From positions 1 through 64,000 of the forward strand of contig VWZL01002501.1 of assembly GCA_013396915.1 (NCBI GenBank): DNA of 64,000 bases, read 5' to 3'. A program made the translations under genes and the position numbers. Source of the DNA: Stercorarius parasiticus (lineage: Eukaryota; Chordata; Aves; Charadriiformes; Stercorariidae). Each line of letters begins with the position of its first letter. Position 1 is the stretch's first letter. Positions 43,693 through 57,400 of the stretch are shown here, in pieces. The notes under the pieces were generated by a model. That model searched no databases, was not told the DNA's origin, and saw only the letters and a program-made list of their open reading frames with translations.

Positions 43693-44860
43693 TGATGCCC
43701 AATTCAGCACTATCAGTCCAACCACGTTTAATATGTATTAAACTATTACGATTTGGATACGCTAATAGTGGACTGCACCTTCAGTCTAGTCGTCCTCATG
43801 AACTAGCACGGCCACTCTCGAGTCTTTGGTCGCGTTCAGTGAGAAACCGAAATGACTAGCTACTTAAACAGTGCACAGTTTATTTAAACAACAGGTATAT
43901 AGGTTCTTAGGATTGCTGGTGATAAATACACTGTCTGCAAAGCACGTGCAAATAAAGATACTGTTAAGTAAACAAAATGCGCGACGAAGTTATAAACAAT
44001 ACAGCCTGGCTATAAATGTAGGATAGAGATTCTCTAGAGAAATTTCTAAGTTCCACGAGGAAACACTTGGTATAATCTAAGTCTTACCCAAAGGCGTCCC
44101 TATCAGGGGGGAAGAAAGGCTCAGCCCGTCGACTGATCCCAGAAGTCAGTGATGGATTTCTCCTCAACTTGTTCACGATGGTGTCTTCCCCGATACCCCC
44201 CTCTCTTGGGCTATTTTTATACTATTTTTTATCTTCAAAGTGGAGTTTGAGTGACTTTAGTCATAAATACTTTCATTACAATTGGTGTACCCAAGGAGGA
44301 GTAATCGCACCTTGGGTGCAGGTAGCCTCTGGGATGGAGGTGTGTTTTGGCACATTGTAATGAGCAAAGTTCACACAAAGGGCAGCATTTCATCAACATT
44401 TGATGAAACGTTGGCTCGGGTAGCGTGTAGGGCAGCTTATCTGTTTCATAGTAAGCAGGTAGGCAGCTTATCTCTTCCGTAGTACCATCTCGTTCCCATA
44501 TCTGCTATTCATCACAAGGGAGGACCACAGAACAATTGTGTTCCGTTCCATCCCTTGTGTAGTTTCGCCAACAACCTTGTACAGGGAATCGCAGATGTTG
44601 CATTCTTCGTGTGCCAGCTGCGGCTGTATTCTACCTCAGAAGCCTCTTGATTTTATGACTTTCCTTAATGTGTGTGAACAATGCTGTACTTTTGTATTCT
44701 TGGCCAATTTAGTAATTATTCCACAGCTGCATAGCAAATTTCCCTGCCAGAATAGTTCTTCTATTCCTGGGATATTGGAATGTCCTGGGATGAGTGTCTG
44801 AGATAGGTGAGCAGGTCCAGAACTGTAGCAGATAAAGTTTATGTGGCACAATTGCTAACA
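43693..44860 (-). mobile_element. Probable endogenous retrovirus LTR (antisense), boundaries uncertain
   Basis: This block differs in composition from its surroundings (more CpG). It begins TGATGCCCAATTCAGC and has, on the minus strand, a TATA-like TTTATAGCC (about 44015) and an AAATAAAC poly(A)-type signal (about 43880) in the order expected for an LTR. The right edge may be near 44860, where the minus strand reads TGTTAGCAATTG, but I see no target-site duplication. No retroviral coding sequence is evident. It could also be another type of interspersed repeat. Confidence 0.5.
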
Positions 44861-47461
44861 TTATTTTTTAGAGTTAATTTTAATTTGGTAGCTAAAAATG
44901 GATACCAGAAAGCAAATTTAGTACGACAGATACAAATGGGGAGCTTTGAGACTATTTTTTCAGGTGAACCAATGTCTTCCTATTAAGCTTTTTTTCTGAC
45001 AGTGTCTTTGTTTTCTCATAATATAAATTCTGTGCTGGTATTTTTAATCCTGCATTATCATTGGAAATATTTGTTCTAGCCTTATCTCTGCTCCTTCCTC
45101 ATTGTTATAAAAAATTCAATCAAGCTGGAGTTCAAACTGAAGTTTTAAATTCTTTCTTAAATCAGTGTAGTGAGAAGGGAGTAAAACTGAAGTGTCCTAT
45201 TCAGGTTTCCTAAACCTCAGGTACAATGGCTGCCTGGCTAATTTCTGCCCAATATACAGATTTTTTTGTGCTGGAGAAGGAGGGGAAATACTAGGGACTG
45301 AGCAAAAGGAGAAATGATAGGAACTTGTTTCAAACAAGTATTAAAGGAAAGAATATAACAAGGGATTTTGTGAGAACTAAAACCAAATGACTCCATAGTC
45401 TGGATACTTAAATTTAGCATTTTTGGCTTGTTCCTTGTTGAAATGTGACCTCCAATGGCTCCCATGAGCCTCTGCAACTCTGTGAGATACTGTTTCATAG
45501 GTGGTGGGAGTCTTCAGGGACAAACAGGTTTGCAAGAGCTGAGCATATTTATTTCAGCAGCAGAAAGAATGGCTCAAATCAATTCTCAGCACACTCCCCT
45601 TCCGTGGCTTCCTAGACATCTGCATCCAAGTTTGACAACATCGCCAAGCTGACTCAACAAGGTTACGAATGGACAGAGAACCTCATCACAAAAACATTGG
45701 GCAGTTGATCTCCGGAAGCACAACAGAGGATGCAAAGACTGAAGGAGAATGATAACTGAGACGTGGTTTTCTCTGTAAATAAAGGCTTGATGCCAAGACT
45801 TACTGATGTGTTCTGGGGGTAGCCAGCACTGCCTATTGCCTGTGCAGTATTTTTCCCAGGGCTACAGAAGAAATTCCAGTTTCAAAGGGAGTCTTTCTGA
45901 TAAGTTTTAGCAGCTCTCACGTATTCTGCAAAAAAATCCCCACCAACCCCTATTTACCATGCTATGATATATACAAAGTGTGGCAGCCAAGAAACTTCTT
46001 GTCCTTTTTTTTGTATGTGTGTATATGTGGGTATATAGGAAATCATCCAAAAGGAATCAAATTAAGAAATGCATCACCAATTATCAAATATACATAAATT
46101 AATGTTTTCTGCCTGAAATACCAATTCAGAGGACATATTCACCTACTCATCACATTTCCCACTGCAATTAACAGAACAAGGTCGTAGGCCCACGAGGAGT
46201 AGGCAGGGAAAAAGCCACCACATGTCTGCTGCAGCATGTGATAATAACTCACTGCTGCGCGTGGTCGAGCTCCCATCCCACCTTTTCCTCCCTCCAACAG
46301 TCTGTGGCTGCCCTGGATTTGAGTGGCTGTGTTACTCCAGGATTGACTCTGGGGAGAAAACCTGTCCCATGGGTCCCAGGTGAGAACTTGGCTTCATCCT
46401 TCTCTTCCTTGAGTGTCCATCCAAGGCTGGTGGCCATGGCAGGGCATGGGAGGTGCCCTCACTGATGGGAGCATCCCTTCGCTTGGGTTACAGCTGGGAC
46501 AGCAAACCTGCCACGTTCCCCAAAGAGAGAAACAGGCAGATCTACAGCTGAATAAAGTCAAGGCAGAGGAGTTTTCTGTCTTCACCTGCACACATCTGAA
46601 TGGATCTTGCCGGGCTGTGGTGAGGTTTCCCTCCTTCATGCCAAAGTGTTCTTAGCCTGATGAAGCTTTCAGGAGTATGACATATGACTGACTAAAACGT
46701 GCTGACACAGCCCAAGGATACATGGATCAAAAGTGATTCCAGGTTGGAAAAAAAAAAGCTGTACAATGAGATATTTAAATAATAAATCAACTTAATTTAT
46801 CTGAGAGAACAGGTCATGACGACATAAGTTGATTAAGGTCTAGAAATATCTACATGAGAGATTTCAGAGGGTAGAGTGTTATAGCAGATAAAGGCAACAC
46901 AACGCAATCAAATTCCTGGATGCAGAAAATATCTGCCTTAACCTTGAAAAAAGATGCTTTTGACCCCTGAGGGCTTGCAACAAAACACCTAGGGATGTAG
47001 ATTTTCTTTCACTCAACATCTTTAAGTCAGTTCTGAGTGGTGTTTGAAAGCCCAGCACCAGCATGGGAAGTGGCATATGTGCCCTCCAATGAGATGCTTG
47101 TAGTTTTCCCTTCTGGACTGTAGACTGGTAGTCTCTGAAAAAACCAAGGGATTGCCCAAACTGTCTGTTCTAATAAATGATGACAGTCTGAGTTCCTCAG
47201 GTAGATAAACACCCCAGGTGGCAGGTGGGTATTGTGAGATGGGAATCAGCATCTACCACACAAAGATTAGCTTGTGAAACCAAATGACCAGCTCAAACCT
47301 CAGGGTGGGTGTACCCATTACCATCAGTGTTTTCTCTGTCATCTTTATATGATATAAATGATACCATATGCTGATAGATGCTCCTTGTCTCTTTGCAATC
47401 CTGCCATTTTTTTGTCTTTTTCCAAAATAAACACCAGAAACCAGTAACCCCTTGGGCTTCA
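44861..47461. other. Intergenic DNA, nothing firmly recognised
   Basis: There are only chance frames. A possible terminal-exon-like segment with a nearby AATAAA is at 45620-45785 (see findings). No transposon was identified. Confidence 0.35.
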
Positions 47462-47553
47462 CGGTTTAGTGGCGAACTTGGCAGTGTTAGGTTTAAGGTT
47501 GGAGTAGATGGTCTTAAAGGTCTTTCCAACCTAAATGATTCTATGATTCATTT
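47462..47553 (+). mobile_element. Short CR1 3' end
   Basis: GGTTTAGTGGCGAACTTGGC through GGTTGGAGTAGATGGTC and TTTCCAACCTAAATGATTC to TATGATTC is a compact CR1 terminus of about 90 bases. Confidence 0.85.
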
Positions 47554-48299
47554 GCAACAGTTCACATTTACTCTGCTACAAATTTACTCCCACCAGCAAA
47601 GATAATCACCCCAGCGCTGCCTCTATACGCATTCTTGTTCTCTGACAGAACTTTGCTATAGTGTCTCTCCCCATTCTTTTGGCTCTTTTTCCTAAAATCT
47701 TTTTTAGAGATTAAAATATCCCTCTTTTCTGTACATAGAGAACCCTGTGCCTACAGACAGTAGAACTTCAGGCACCTGCATGTGGATCTTGCAGAATGGC
47801 GAGTCTCCTAGTGGAGTGGGAAATGTGTGGTACCTGGTCATGAAAGGAGCAGATGAGAGCAAGAAGGCTATGGGGAAGCAGGACATTATAAGGAACATGG
47901 GTTTAATATATGGTCTCCTCTTTTTAATACTATTCATTTACCAGACATGAATAATCTTGGTGAAGATGCCACTGGGTTGTGTGAGTCAGGATCTATGGGT
48001 GTGCAGGTGCTGTTAAATTTTGTGCATGATCAGCACCTTAAATCTCACCTTTCACATCATCTTCCAGCACACACTGCTGCACCACTTGCTTAGCATGAAC
48101 CTCCTCCTCAGCAACCTGTTCCTTCTGTTCCAGGAAACTTGCTTCTTCCTTCATCTTTTTGACTTCTTGCTGACACATTGGCCACAACGGGTTTGAAAGT
48201 CAGAAAATTGCATTTATTGAATGTACTTTTACAGTGAGCCCAAAATCTCATACTGGACAGGCATGCTCCTTTTTACCCTTTAGTTCTCTACATAGGAGC
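47554..48299. other. Intergenic DNA, nothing recognised
   Basis: No gene, RNA gene or repeat was recognised in this stretch. Confidence 0.35.
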
Positions 48300-48380
48300 T
48301 TGTCGTGGTTTTGGCCTGGACAGAGCTGCTTGGCCACCAGACAACTGTTTCTATCTCTTTCTAGGTTGTCCAGTCTAGCA
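48300..48380. mobile_element. Possible LTR terminus remnant
   Basis: TTGTCGTGGTTTTGGCCTGG followed by ACAGAG resembles the start of an avian LTR family. Only about 40 bases are convincing, so this is weak. Confidence 0.25.
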
Positions 48381-48514
48381 GCAGTACTGTTTCATGTTGC
48401 AGAGACAGTGTCAGGAAGGAAACAGTCCTCTGCTGAATAACATTTTCAGAATAGTGTTTAACTTGCAAGAAGATCAAGGCCATTGGAAGTTTCTGTGCCA
48501 ACCCCCACTCAAAG

Positions 48515-48765
48515 CTGGGACATCCCACTTCAGTGTTAGATCAGGTTGTTCAGGACTATGTCCAAAAACTTTTAAATATCTCCAAGAATGGAGGTCCCAC
48601 AGCACTTCTGAGCAGCTCATCTCCACGCTTGACCAACCTCACTGTGAAAATTTTTTATGATGTCTAACTTCAATTTCTGCTACTGCAACTTCTGTCCACT
48701 GTGCCTTGCCCTTTCACTGCCTGTATGTCCCCTTCAAGCCGTTGAACGCAACTCTTGCCTTGATG
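48515..48765 (-). mobile_element. Old CR1 fragment
   Basis: Plus-strand reading shows AGATCAGGTTGTTCAGGAC, ATATCTCCAAGAATGGAGG and TTTTATGATGTCTAACTTC, the reverse complement of an older CR1 3' region. It is diverged and its boundaries are approximate. Confidence 0.75.
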
Positions 48766-51700
48766 TTTCCGGAGATGCTCTCTGTTTCCTTGGAACGGTC
48801 TTCCATTGGATTCATTCTAACAAGATGTTTGGATTTCTGCTTGACCACTAGTAACAGCTTGGTACAAAAGAATTGGTCTTTCTACGTCTCATTCCAAGGA
48901 CTTTATCCAAGTGCTGTTCACTTCTGTGAACTCTGCTGTAGTTCTTTCTTTGTTACTGTTTCATTTGTGTATCTTTCTGTTTGACATTAATGGTAGCTGG
49001 AACTGTGGTGTTTGGCATTTCTTCATTATTTTTATTGTGGGCTGACACCAGTCTTCACATTGACTGAAATGTTGCTCAGCAGCATTTATTCATGTGCTGA
49101 TGCCCTGTATAAATTTTCAATACCACAGTTGGAAAATGTACAAATCTTTTTCTTTCCTCTTCTCTCTTCTGACAAAAAGTGTAAGAAAGAATGTTCTAGA
49201 AAGGGACATCTTTTGTCTTAGCGTCATTTTACTGAATAATAATTTTTTTTAAAGTTAATTTTAGCATTTATTCAAGAGGGCTGATTCAAAAACAGAACAG
49301 AAAGTTTTCTGATTGATGACTTCATACCTAACCAGAAAACAAAAACTTGTTCTCCTGCATAGAAATTATTTCTTTTCCTTTCCACCTACTGGGAAGCCCT
49401 TCAGATATATCACCTTTACTGAATTGTGGTGTTTATCCCATATTGTAAACTTAATGTATGGGTATAAATCTTATTTTCCTAATAGATATTACAGTAAATG
49501 GGCCTGAGAAAGTACTGTTGAAATATTTGTCTTCCTTCAGCTGTAGATTTAGTCAGAGGGAAGCTAGGATATTTGGCAATTTATATACGGAGAAGTTTTA
49601 GATTTACAAACCTTCATCTGTCTTTTTTCTTCAAAGCCAAGCTCATAAATGAAGCAACTGTTCCCAAACTGTCACTGTAATGTCACTTGCTTCCATGAAG
49701 TCATCACATCACTTCTGTCACTATAACAACCTAACATTGTCTGTTGCTAATGTCACAAAAACATTGAATTACCATCATTTTGAAAATAACTCCGAAGTGA
49801 GGACTTTAAATGCAGCCTTTCTGCAATACGTTTTGCAGGAAATCACCATTTTAACAAGGAAACTTTTGAAAATGAATCAGCTGTATTAAATACTATATAA
49901 TTGCACTGCAGCTGGTAATTTGTCACAAGGAAATAATATTTCTCAGTATTAAAACATGTCCTGTCCTCCCTTTTTCCCTTATTCTTTTCCATATAGTATG
50001 AATGGTTGAAAAAATTTATAACGTATTGGATGAATAGTATAGAAAAAAATTCAATGCAAATTAAGATGGACAAAGGTAAAACTCTATACTTAAGTAGAAG
50101 TCATCTACTACAGATATGATGAATGAAGGATGAGTGGCTCTGCAGCTTTACGGCAAAAAAACAAGAAGGAAATGCACCAACATCCTCATACTCCTGTAGA
50201 TAAAATAAATATCAAATTTAGGAATACTATCTGCAATACACATGAAGGAATCCTTGTCCTGTAATTGTGCCCGCACTCACTGGGCCTGAACTGGAGGCAG
50301 CTTTTGGTAAGGGACTTCACGATGGAAGTGGTTCAGTTGGGAAGAGTCCTGGGTACAACACCTTAACCAGTCTGAGGTTTACAAGTTAGTCTGAGGTTAG
50401 CTGTCACGGAGGACTGGAGATACTATATTGCCTCAAATGCACAGGCTGGCTGTTGACAAGGTCAAAACCTTCAACAGGGATGAATCAAGGCACCTTGGCA
50501 TGGAGAAACTATTCAAGCTGCTGCAACAGTGGAAGAAACACCAATGGATGGGAGAAAGCCTTGGGGTTTGGTGTGGGAGAGCAAAGGTGGAAAAACTTGG
50601 GGCAGGGAAGGAAGTTCGTGACAGAGCAGGAAGCTGGGCTTTGATGGAAGTAGCTCTGGCAGAAAAATGCTGTAGACCAGAGCTGTTGTGGGGCTTGAAA
50701 TAAGACAAGAGAGCTGAGAGGGTGTGTGGGACAACAGGAGAGACGCAAATAGGAAAGGAGCCAGGGAGCAATGAGTAGACCAGGTCCACAACATGTCCAT
50801 TCAAATTTCCATTTTCATCAGTCCCTTTTCTCCTCACTAGCTATAGCCCATTGATGCCTGACAGGACAGGACAGTGCTCTGGAATCTCACAGACAAGGAA
50901 AAGGACCAGGGTAGGCCAGCAGGGAGCAAGGAGGAGAAAGGATGGGGACAGAAGCAGGAGCCCAAGCAAAGCACCAAAGGGCTTTCTGCTGCTCTGGTTT
51001 GCTGATCCACAAGTGGTCAGATGAACACCACACCAAGTGACTTGTGTGTGGGACTCTGTGACCATTACTGAGACTTGTAAGGAGATGAGATAATATGACT
51101 CGGCTTTGGTGGACTTCACTTTCACCATGCTGACTGGCCTTTGTTGCCTTGTGGGAATGTGAAATATCCAGAGACCTTTTTTCCAGGTTGACCACAAATT
51201 GCTAACGATGTACTCCCACACAGTCCCAAAGAGCTTCAGTGATCTTCAGAAAATGACAGAGTGAATGCTGAGTGAAAGTGTCAGCCCATTTCCTCTTAGG
51301 GCCCAGACTCTTATGATTTCTCTGTGGAAACATGCCACAGAATTTGCCAAAAGTAGAGGGAAAAGGTTAATGCTTGTCAATTTTTTTCCCCCGGGTTAAT
51401 TTAATGTCACAGTGAACCCTGGTTTTTAAGTCCTAACAGGGGATGTGATAATCATGTGGTCAGGTGTCAATGGAGGGTGCAGTAGGTAAGCATGATCGAC
51501 CAAATCCTATCATCAGCTCTACGTGCTAATGGCTCAGATGTCTTACAGCCTTCTTTCAGGCTTTGCATGTCCCCTGTGACCAAATAAAATGGGAGGAGAA
51601 GGAAGCAGCAGCATTTCCACACCAGCTCCTGTCTTCTGAGCACTGAGAAATCTGCCTGAAAGCAGTGACATTAACTGCACCCTCCCTCCTGACCCTGTTT

Positions 51701-54254
51701 CTGTTTGATGCGGAGTAAGAGGAAACGGGCTAGAAGTTGTGCCCACATCTTTAAGAAAGAAACCTCCCCTTCTGCTCAGGAGCTCCATGAGAATTTCAGA
51801 CTCAATTGCATCACGCTTGTCACTTCAAAGCCTTCAGCGACTGATCGCACACTTGGAAAATACCAAACCTAGCTTAATCTGACACAGTTATCAGTGTAAC
51901 TCAACCTGTCTGACAGCCTCCTTCCCAAGGGTTGCTACAGCTCCCTGTACTCAGAAATGTCTCTAGAGAAACAGCAGGCATTCCTTCTTAACATTAGTCA
52001 GAGTGATAATTGCTTGTTTAAAAATGAAGCTTTTTTTTGTACATTTTCTTTGGGAATGATGCAATTTAATGTTTCATATAACAACTTTTTTGTTGCTTTG
52101 TATTAGCATCAGTTTTAAATATTTCCTATTTTAAGAAATGAAGTGAACTCATATACCTAGTCTCCATATAAATGATCCAGTTTTGTTACTACCTTGACTC
52201 TGATCCATGGAATATTTCCAGTGATGAGGAATGAAACTGGCCTGCCCCTGGCTGTAGTTTCTTCTGTAGACATTCCAGTTGGTGTGAAGAATTAAGTATT
52301 AATAGAGTAACATGAACATGGAAATTTCTGTATTGCCGGTAGTTAGTGTACTCACTTGAGCCATAAGAGATAAAGGTTCACGTTCCTGCTATAATGAAAA
52401 TGTACCTGGTTAAATGCACAGAGACAGTTGCCTTACACCTCTGGATGTCCTCAGGATGGCTGTACCAACCTGCTTTCGGCCCTCTTCATCCAAAGCATCA
52501 TGCCTGAGGTCTGCCGGGGATAGTTACATTTATTATCAGGCTCCACCAGGGAGATGTGTTCCCACCTTCCCTCACCTCTACTTTGAAAAGTCAGATTTCA
52601 GGGCATCCAGCTGCTGCTGTAACAAGGGTTTCCACCAGATCACCAGTGTCTTATATTAATTAAATGGTAATTTTAATTAAATGTGTACCAACCAACATAA
52701 TTTTTCGAAGTTGAGGGAAAGCGGTCATCTCTAGAGGTTGGGGATATCTAAATAGCAACTATAAGAACAGCAGGGAGTCCAAAGTAGTGTGTTTACATGA
52801 ACAGTGGCAAACAAACGACCTCCAGGTATTAGATACTGTGAAGCTGAAGGTCACAAACACACAGTTTGGAGGTGATGGTAGCAACTCTGTCCTTGTTTCC
52901 TGATCTCATTGACGTTGTGATCAGAGCTAGTCTCACTGTATTTCACGGTGTGGTGGCTGGACTTAGGTCACCATGAGTAGGAGTCATCTGACCAAGTGTT
53001 GGCATCTCTGCTGTAAATTTCAAAATTTCAGTTCCTCACCCTTGGTTGTCTTCACCAACAAAACTCAGAAAAGACTGGTAGGGCATGACTATCTCACCCA
53101 CAAATAGTCACCTAAAATCAGTCAGATATACCACATCCTACAAGTTCCTAGATAGTTACATTGGAGATGTTTAAAGCCAGTGGGTGTCACACCAAACATC
53201 AGCAGATGTTCTCAGAATGCCATTGAATTTTCTATAGGCTTTCCAGCAGTTATTTCTTAATCTTTGTAATGGTGCTTTTAACAGATAAATTTTTTAAAGG
53301 CTAATGATTCTGTCCTTTAGCCAAAAAAGCATTTTTTTTTCAATTAGAGTTGTTTTAGAGTCAAGTGTCAGGGAATTGTCTAGCAATTGACAGCATTGCA
53401 GTTAACTAGAATAGAACAGTGTTCCTTTTACAATACAGGCAAAAAATTAATTTTTGCAGTCTGGCAGTCTGCTCACCAACGCATGGAAAGTCTCTCACCT
53501 ACCTTGGCATGGTGGAAGAAGGAAAGATGCCACCTCTATTACATTGCTATGGACTTGACGACTACTGTAATGTGTAAAAAGACTCTTTTAATGGAGTTAC
53601 TGGATTTAAACTTTTACAATCTTATGCCTTCCAAGTTCTCTGAAACTTCTACACAATTAGACCAAAATAGGTTTAAAAATCTCACCAGATCAGATCTTCC
53701 CATCCACAGTAGTGGTTGCATTTTTACATCAATTTTGCATTGATTTAAACAATTAGTATCAGGAATAAAGCTGAGTAGAATCAAATCCCTAGTACTAGAA
53801 TCCTTACAAGAATAGCAAAAATATACAATAGTTTGAAAAGTCAATTTTTTTCAAAATCTTAGGAAAATAACACTTTAAAATCCACTTCAACACTTTAGCC
53901 TTATTGAAGTCTTTAGTCCTATTAGAGATATATCACTTAAAAAAGACATTCAGGCTATGACTATTATAACTTTTTAATGTTTGGTGCTAATGGAAGATGA
54001 TGGATTGGTGAGCTAGGAGAGTGAATCCTCTTTTTAGCCATAAGGAAAGGCTGACAGCAGTGCATACTTCTCTGAAGTGTGATGACAGTGTGCCTTAGAC
54101 TAACAGATCTGTCAAGATTCTTGCTTATGCAAATAATAATACATATTTACATTTAAGTAAGCAGCTTAAAATACGTGTTGCTACATTTGAATCCACTCTC
54201 AATGCAGAGCAAAAAAAAAATTTAGGAAAATTTTGAACTTGGGAAAATATGAAG
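48766..54254. other. Intergenic DNA, nothing recognised
   Basis: I see no gene or clear transposon over this stretch. Overlapping frames at 50430-50840 and 50840-51220 arise from a locally GC-richer segment and show no domain or conserved motif. Confidence 0.35.
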
Positions 54255-54257
54255 GGT

Positions 54258-54462
54258 GGTCAGAACTTGGAAAGAGGTTGCCCAGAGAGGTTATACAATC
54301 TCAACACTGGAGATACTAAATTTTTGATAGGACTAAACCTGAAAAGCCTCTTAAACTTTGAAGTTGGATCTAACTTCAAAGCTGAACCTCCTTTAAATGG
54401 AGGTCTGAAGCAGGTGACCTCCAGAGGTCCCTTCCAATGTAAGTTATTCTGTGATTCTTATT
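54258..54462 (+). mobile_element. Old CR1 3' fragment
   Basis: GGTTGCCCAGAGAGGTTATA, GCAGGTGACCTCCAGAGG and CCCTTCCAATGTAAGTTATTC, ending TCTGTGATTC, identify a diverged CR1 terminus. An internal deletion relative to typical copies is likely. Confidence 0.8.
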
Positions 54463-57400
54463 TACTGGTTTCAGCTTGCATGACCTTACATTCAATGCAA
54501 TTGTTATGAAATCAGTAAGTTATTTGGAATCTGTGACACTCGTTTCATTTAGAAAAGGAAGCGACTCTAAATTTCTGATTCCAGTGATGACCTCTTGCCT
54601 TTAGACATTCCAGATGAAGTTCAACTCTCTCATACCAATTTGTTGTAACAGTGTTAATTAATCCATGTCTACAACAAATCTCTGCAGCTCCTTGCAGGCT
54701 GCCCTTCTTTTCTTGCTTTTGACATTTGTGTAGTATGTACAACCTGCCATCTGAGAGCTTTCGGAGCCCCCTTCTGCTGGAATTGCCTAGTCATGGATGA
54801 AGGTCTGCTTACATTTTGAGATGGCAGAAAAACACTGGAGTTTCTACACTAAATTAAAGAATATTTGCTTTCATTATGACATCCTATCAGGGCAGAAGCC
54901 GGTACGGAATTACTAAGGAACAGAAGTGAACAGGAATCACTCTCCTCCTTCACCACACACAATGATTACAACCAGTTGTATAAGGCCGTGCTCCTTCCCC
55001 AGGCTCTGTTCTCAACTGCACTGAGGCAAATTCAATTCAGAACATGTGCGTTCAGCTCCCACGATAGTCTCTGGGTGAAATTCAGCAGTAACAAGTGGTT
55101 GTGTAAGACTAATTTTGCATGTGAGGTCCTCAGACAACCCAGCAAGTCTGTACTGATTTTGAATTTAATAGGTGTTTAATAAAATACACCACCAGTGTGA
55201 GAGGTTTGAATGTGTAGAATGAAAACGAACTAATGTAACAGTGAACATCAAACCAGGCTTGTCCTACAGCATGATTCACACCAGCTCAGAGGACACTTAT
55301 TTTGCAAACAAGTTTAATATTGTTCTAACTATTAATGTTGATATTTGCACTTGAATACATCAAAAATGAAATTATTTTAGAGGCAGGTAAATACATACAG
55401 CATTCATTTAAAGATCAAGATATCTAAATGTAGATATCTATAGGAAAAGTATGTGTCTAAGGACTTTTGATAGTCCATGGCGATCTAGTCAATGGAGGCT
55501 TGAAAACAACTCAGCCGAACAGACTATAGGACACAATTCAGTTAATCTCCCACAGGTACCTAGTATCATTTGAGATGCCTTAGGCCATCTAAGACATCTG
55601 CATGGGGCTCTTAGATCTGACCCAGGACCTACAGAAGACTCATGCTTTTCTGAACTTGGACTAGGAGGCCAGGTTGGATATTAAAGGGCACCTCAAGTGA
55701 CCCTAAATGCCTAGGTTTATGCAGCAGAAATGAGTCTCAGTTGATCATAAAAATTCTTTTGACTAGACTCAATTCATTTGCCCACATATAGCTATCCTGT
55801 CCTCTTTCTGATTCTTGACAGTGACTGAGATACCTTTGGAAGTGGCAGACAGGACTCAAGGTTGATAGGACACTTTCTGGACCTGTAGCTGGAGGCCACA
55901 CAGCATGGCCTGGGGCATTCAGAGTGGCACCACATCCTATATGATGGAAAATGGGTCAGGTTCTGTTGTCTGCATACTTTTTCAGAGCAAAACCTTGGAA
56001 AAATCTGTACTTTATTTGAGTTAATGCCTCAATATTAATAGTCCCCCTTTAATCAGTAACCTCCTTTGTTTATTTTTTCTCCCTTTGAGCCAGTGATTGC
56101 CATGAAGTGGCAAGAGCAAGGAGGAGAGGAGAAGAGCTGAGACCATTGTGCTGGGAGGGCTGGATGCAGCCCAGCAGCTGCCAGGAGCTGCACTGCTGCT
56201 TCTCAGCTCCTTGGAGCAGCCCTGATCTAACGATGGAGCCTCAGACCCTCTGGAGGACTGGAAACCATGGCATTCCTGAACCTGACCTGAGGAAGGGTCC
56301 TCCTCCTTTGGGTCATATTTCCTGCACAAGGGAGGAGGGTGACTTCTGTCAGTGACCTTCAAAAGGATGGGGGAAGATAAAGAGAGGAGTGAGAAATGAG
56401 TGTTTCAGGGGGAAAAGCAAAAGAAAAAGTGTCTGAGGGGCAGATAAGATAGATATGTGAAGATGGTCATAGGAGTCATACAGCAGTTACCCCTTGGAAT
56501 AAGACAACAGAGTAGACTACTGTGGAAAGAGCAGACTGATATCCTGAGATTGCTTTCTCAACCACCTGAATTCTAGTCAACTCTGTCTGCTGTAGCATTT
56601 TCACACCTAGTCTTCTTTTTTTTTTTTTTTAAATTTTATATCTAAGGTATTTTGTGAGAGGCATTGGGCAAAGTCACAGTTTCCTCTTCACCTTATCTGA
56701 CTAAGATTTCTTTAAGCTAAGCATTCCCTTGCCAAGGACAAGGCTTGGAAGTGGTGAGAGGATGCGACAATTTCCCCCCATGACTGCTGGCCACATGCCG
56801 TTGCTGGGTCAGGCCACTCCATGGCCATACTGCTCAGCAGCTGCATTGCTCATGCTGCTCAATTGTGAATCCTGTCGGTGGGGATCCTTGGTAGTTCCTG
56901 ACACTGGCCAAGACATCTCAAAGGACTTGGGAGTCTTGTTGCCAAGTGGAAACCCAACTTAGGCACCTAAGAATAGGCTCCGTGGAGTGATGTTCCGAAC
57001 TGCAGTGACAGGCTGTTTACTGAAGGTGAAAAATAAATGTAATGCATTGAAGAGACAGGGGAGCATATTGGAGGAGTAACACTGGAAGACAGCAAAATAT
57101 CCCAGGACAGCACAGGCACTGCTCACAGTCCTGAAAGAGGAAAGGATGAAGACAAGCTCCTGGAAAAACAGACATACACAGTAGAACAAAATAGACTTCA
57201 TACTCAGTCTCCCAATCTGAAAAATCGACAGACCTTTTTTGTTTGTTTGTTTGTTTGATTTTTTCTTTAAAAAAAACCCAAACCAACAACAAACCAGAAG
57301 CTGCTTTTTAAATTTATCTGTAAGAAGTCTGAGGCAACTCACAGCTTTACTCAAACAGGAGAAAAACCAGACAACTCACCATTTCGGCCACAGAAACACA

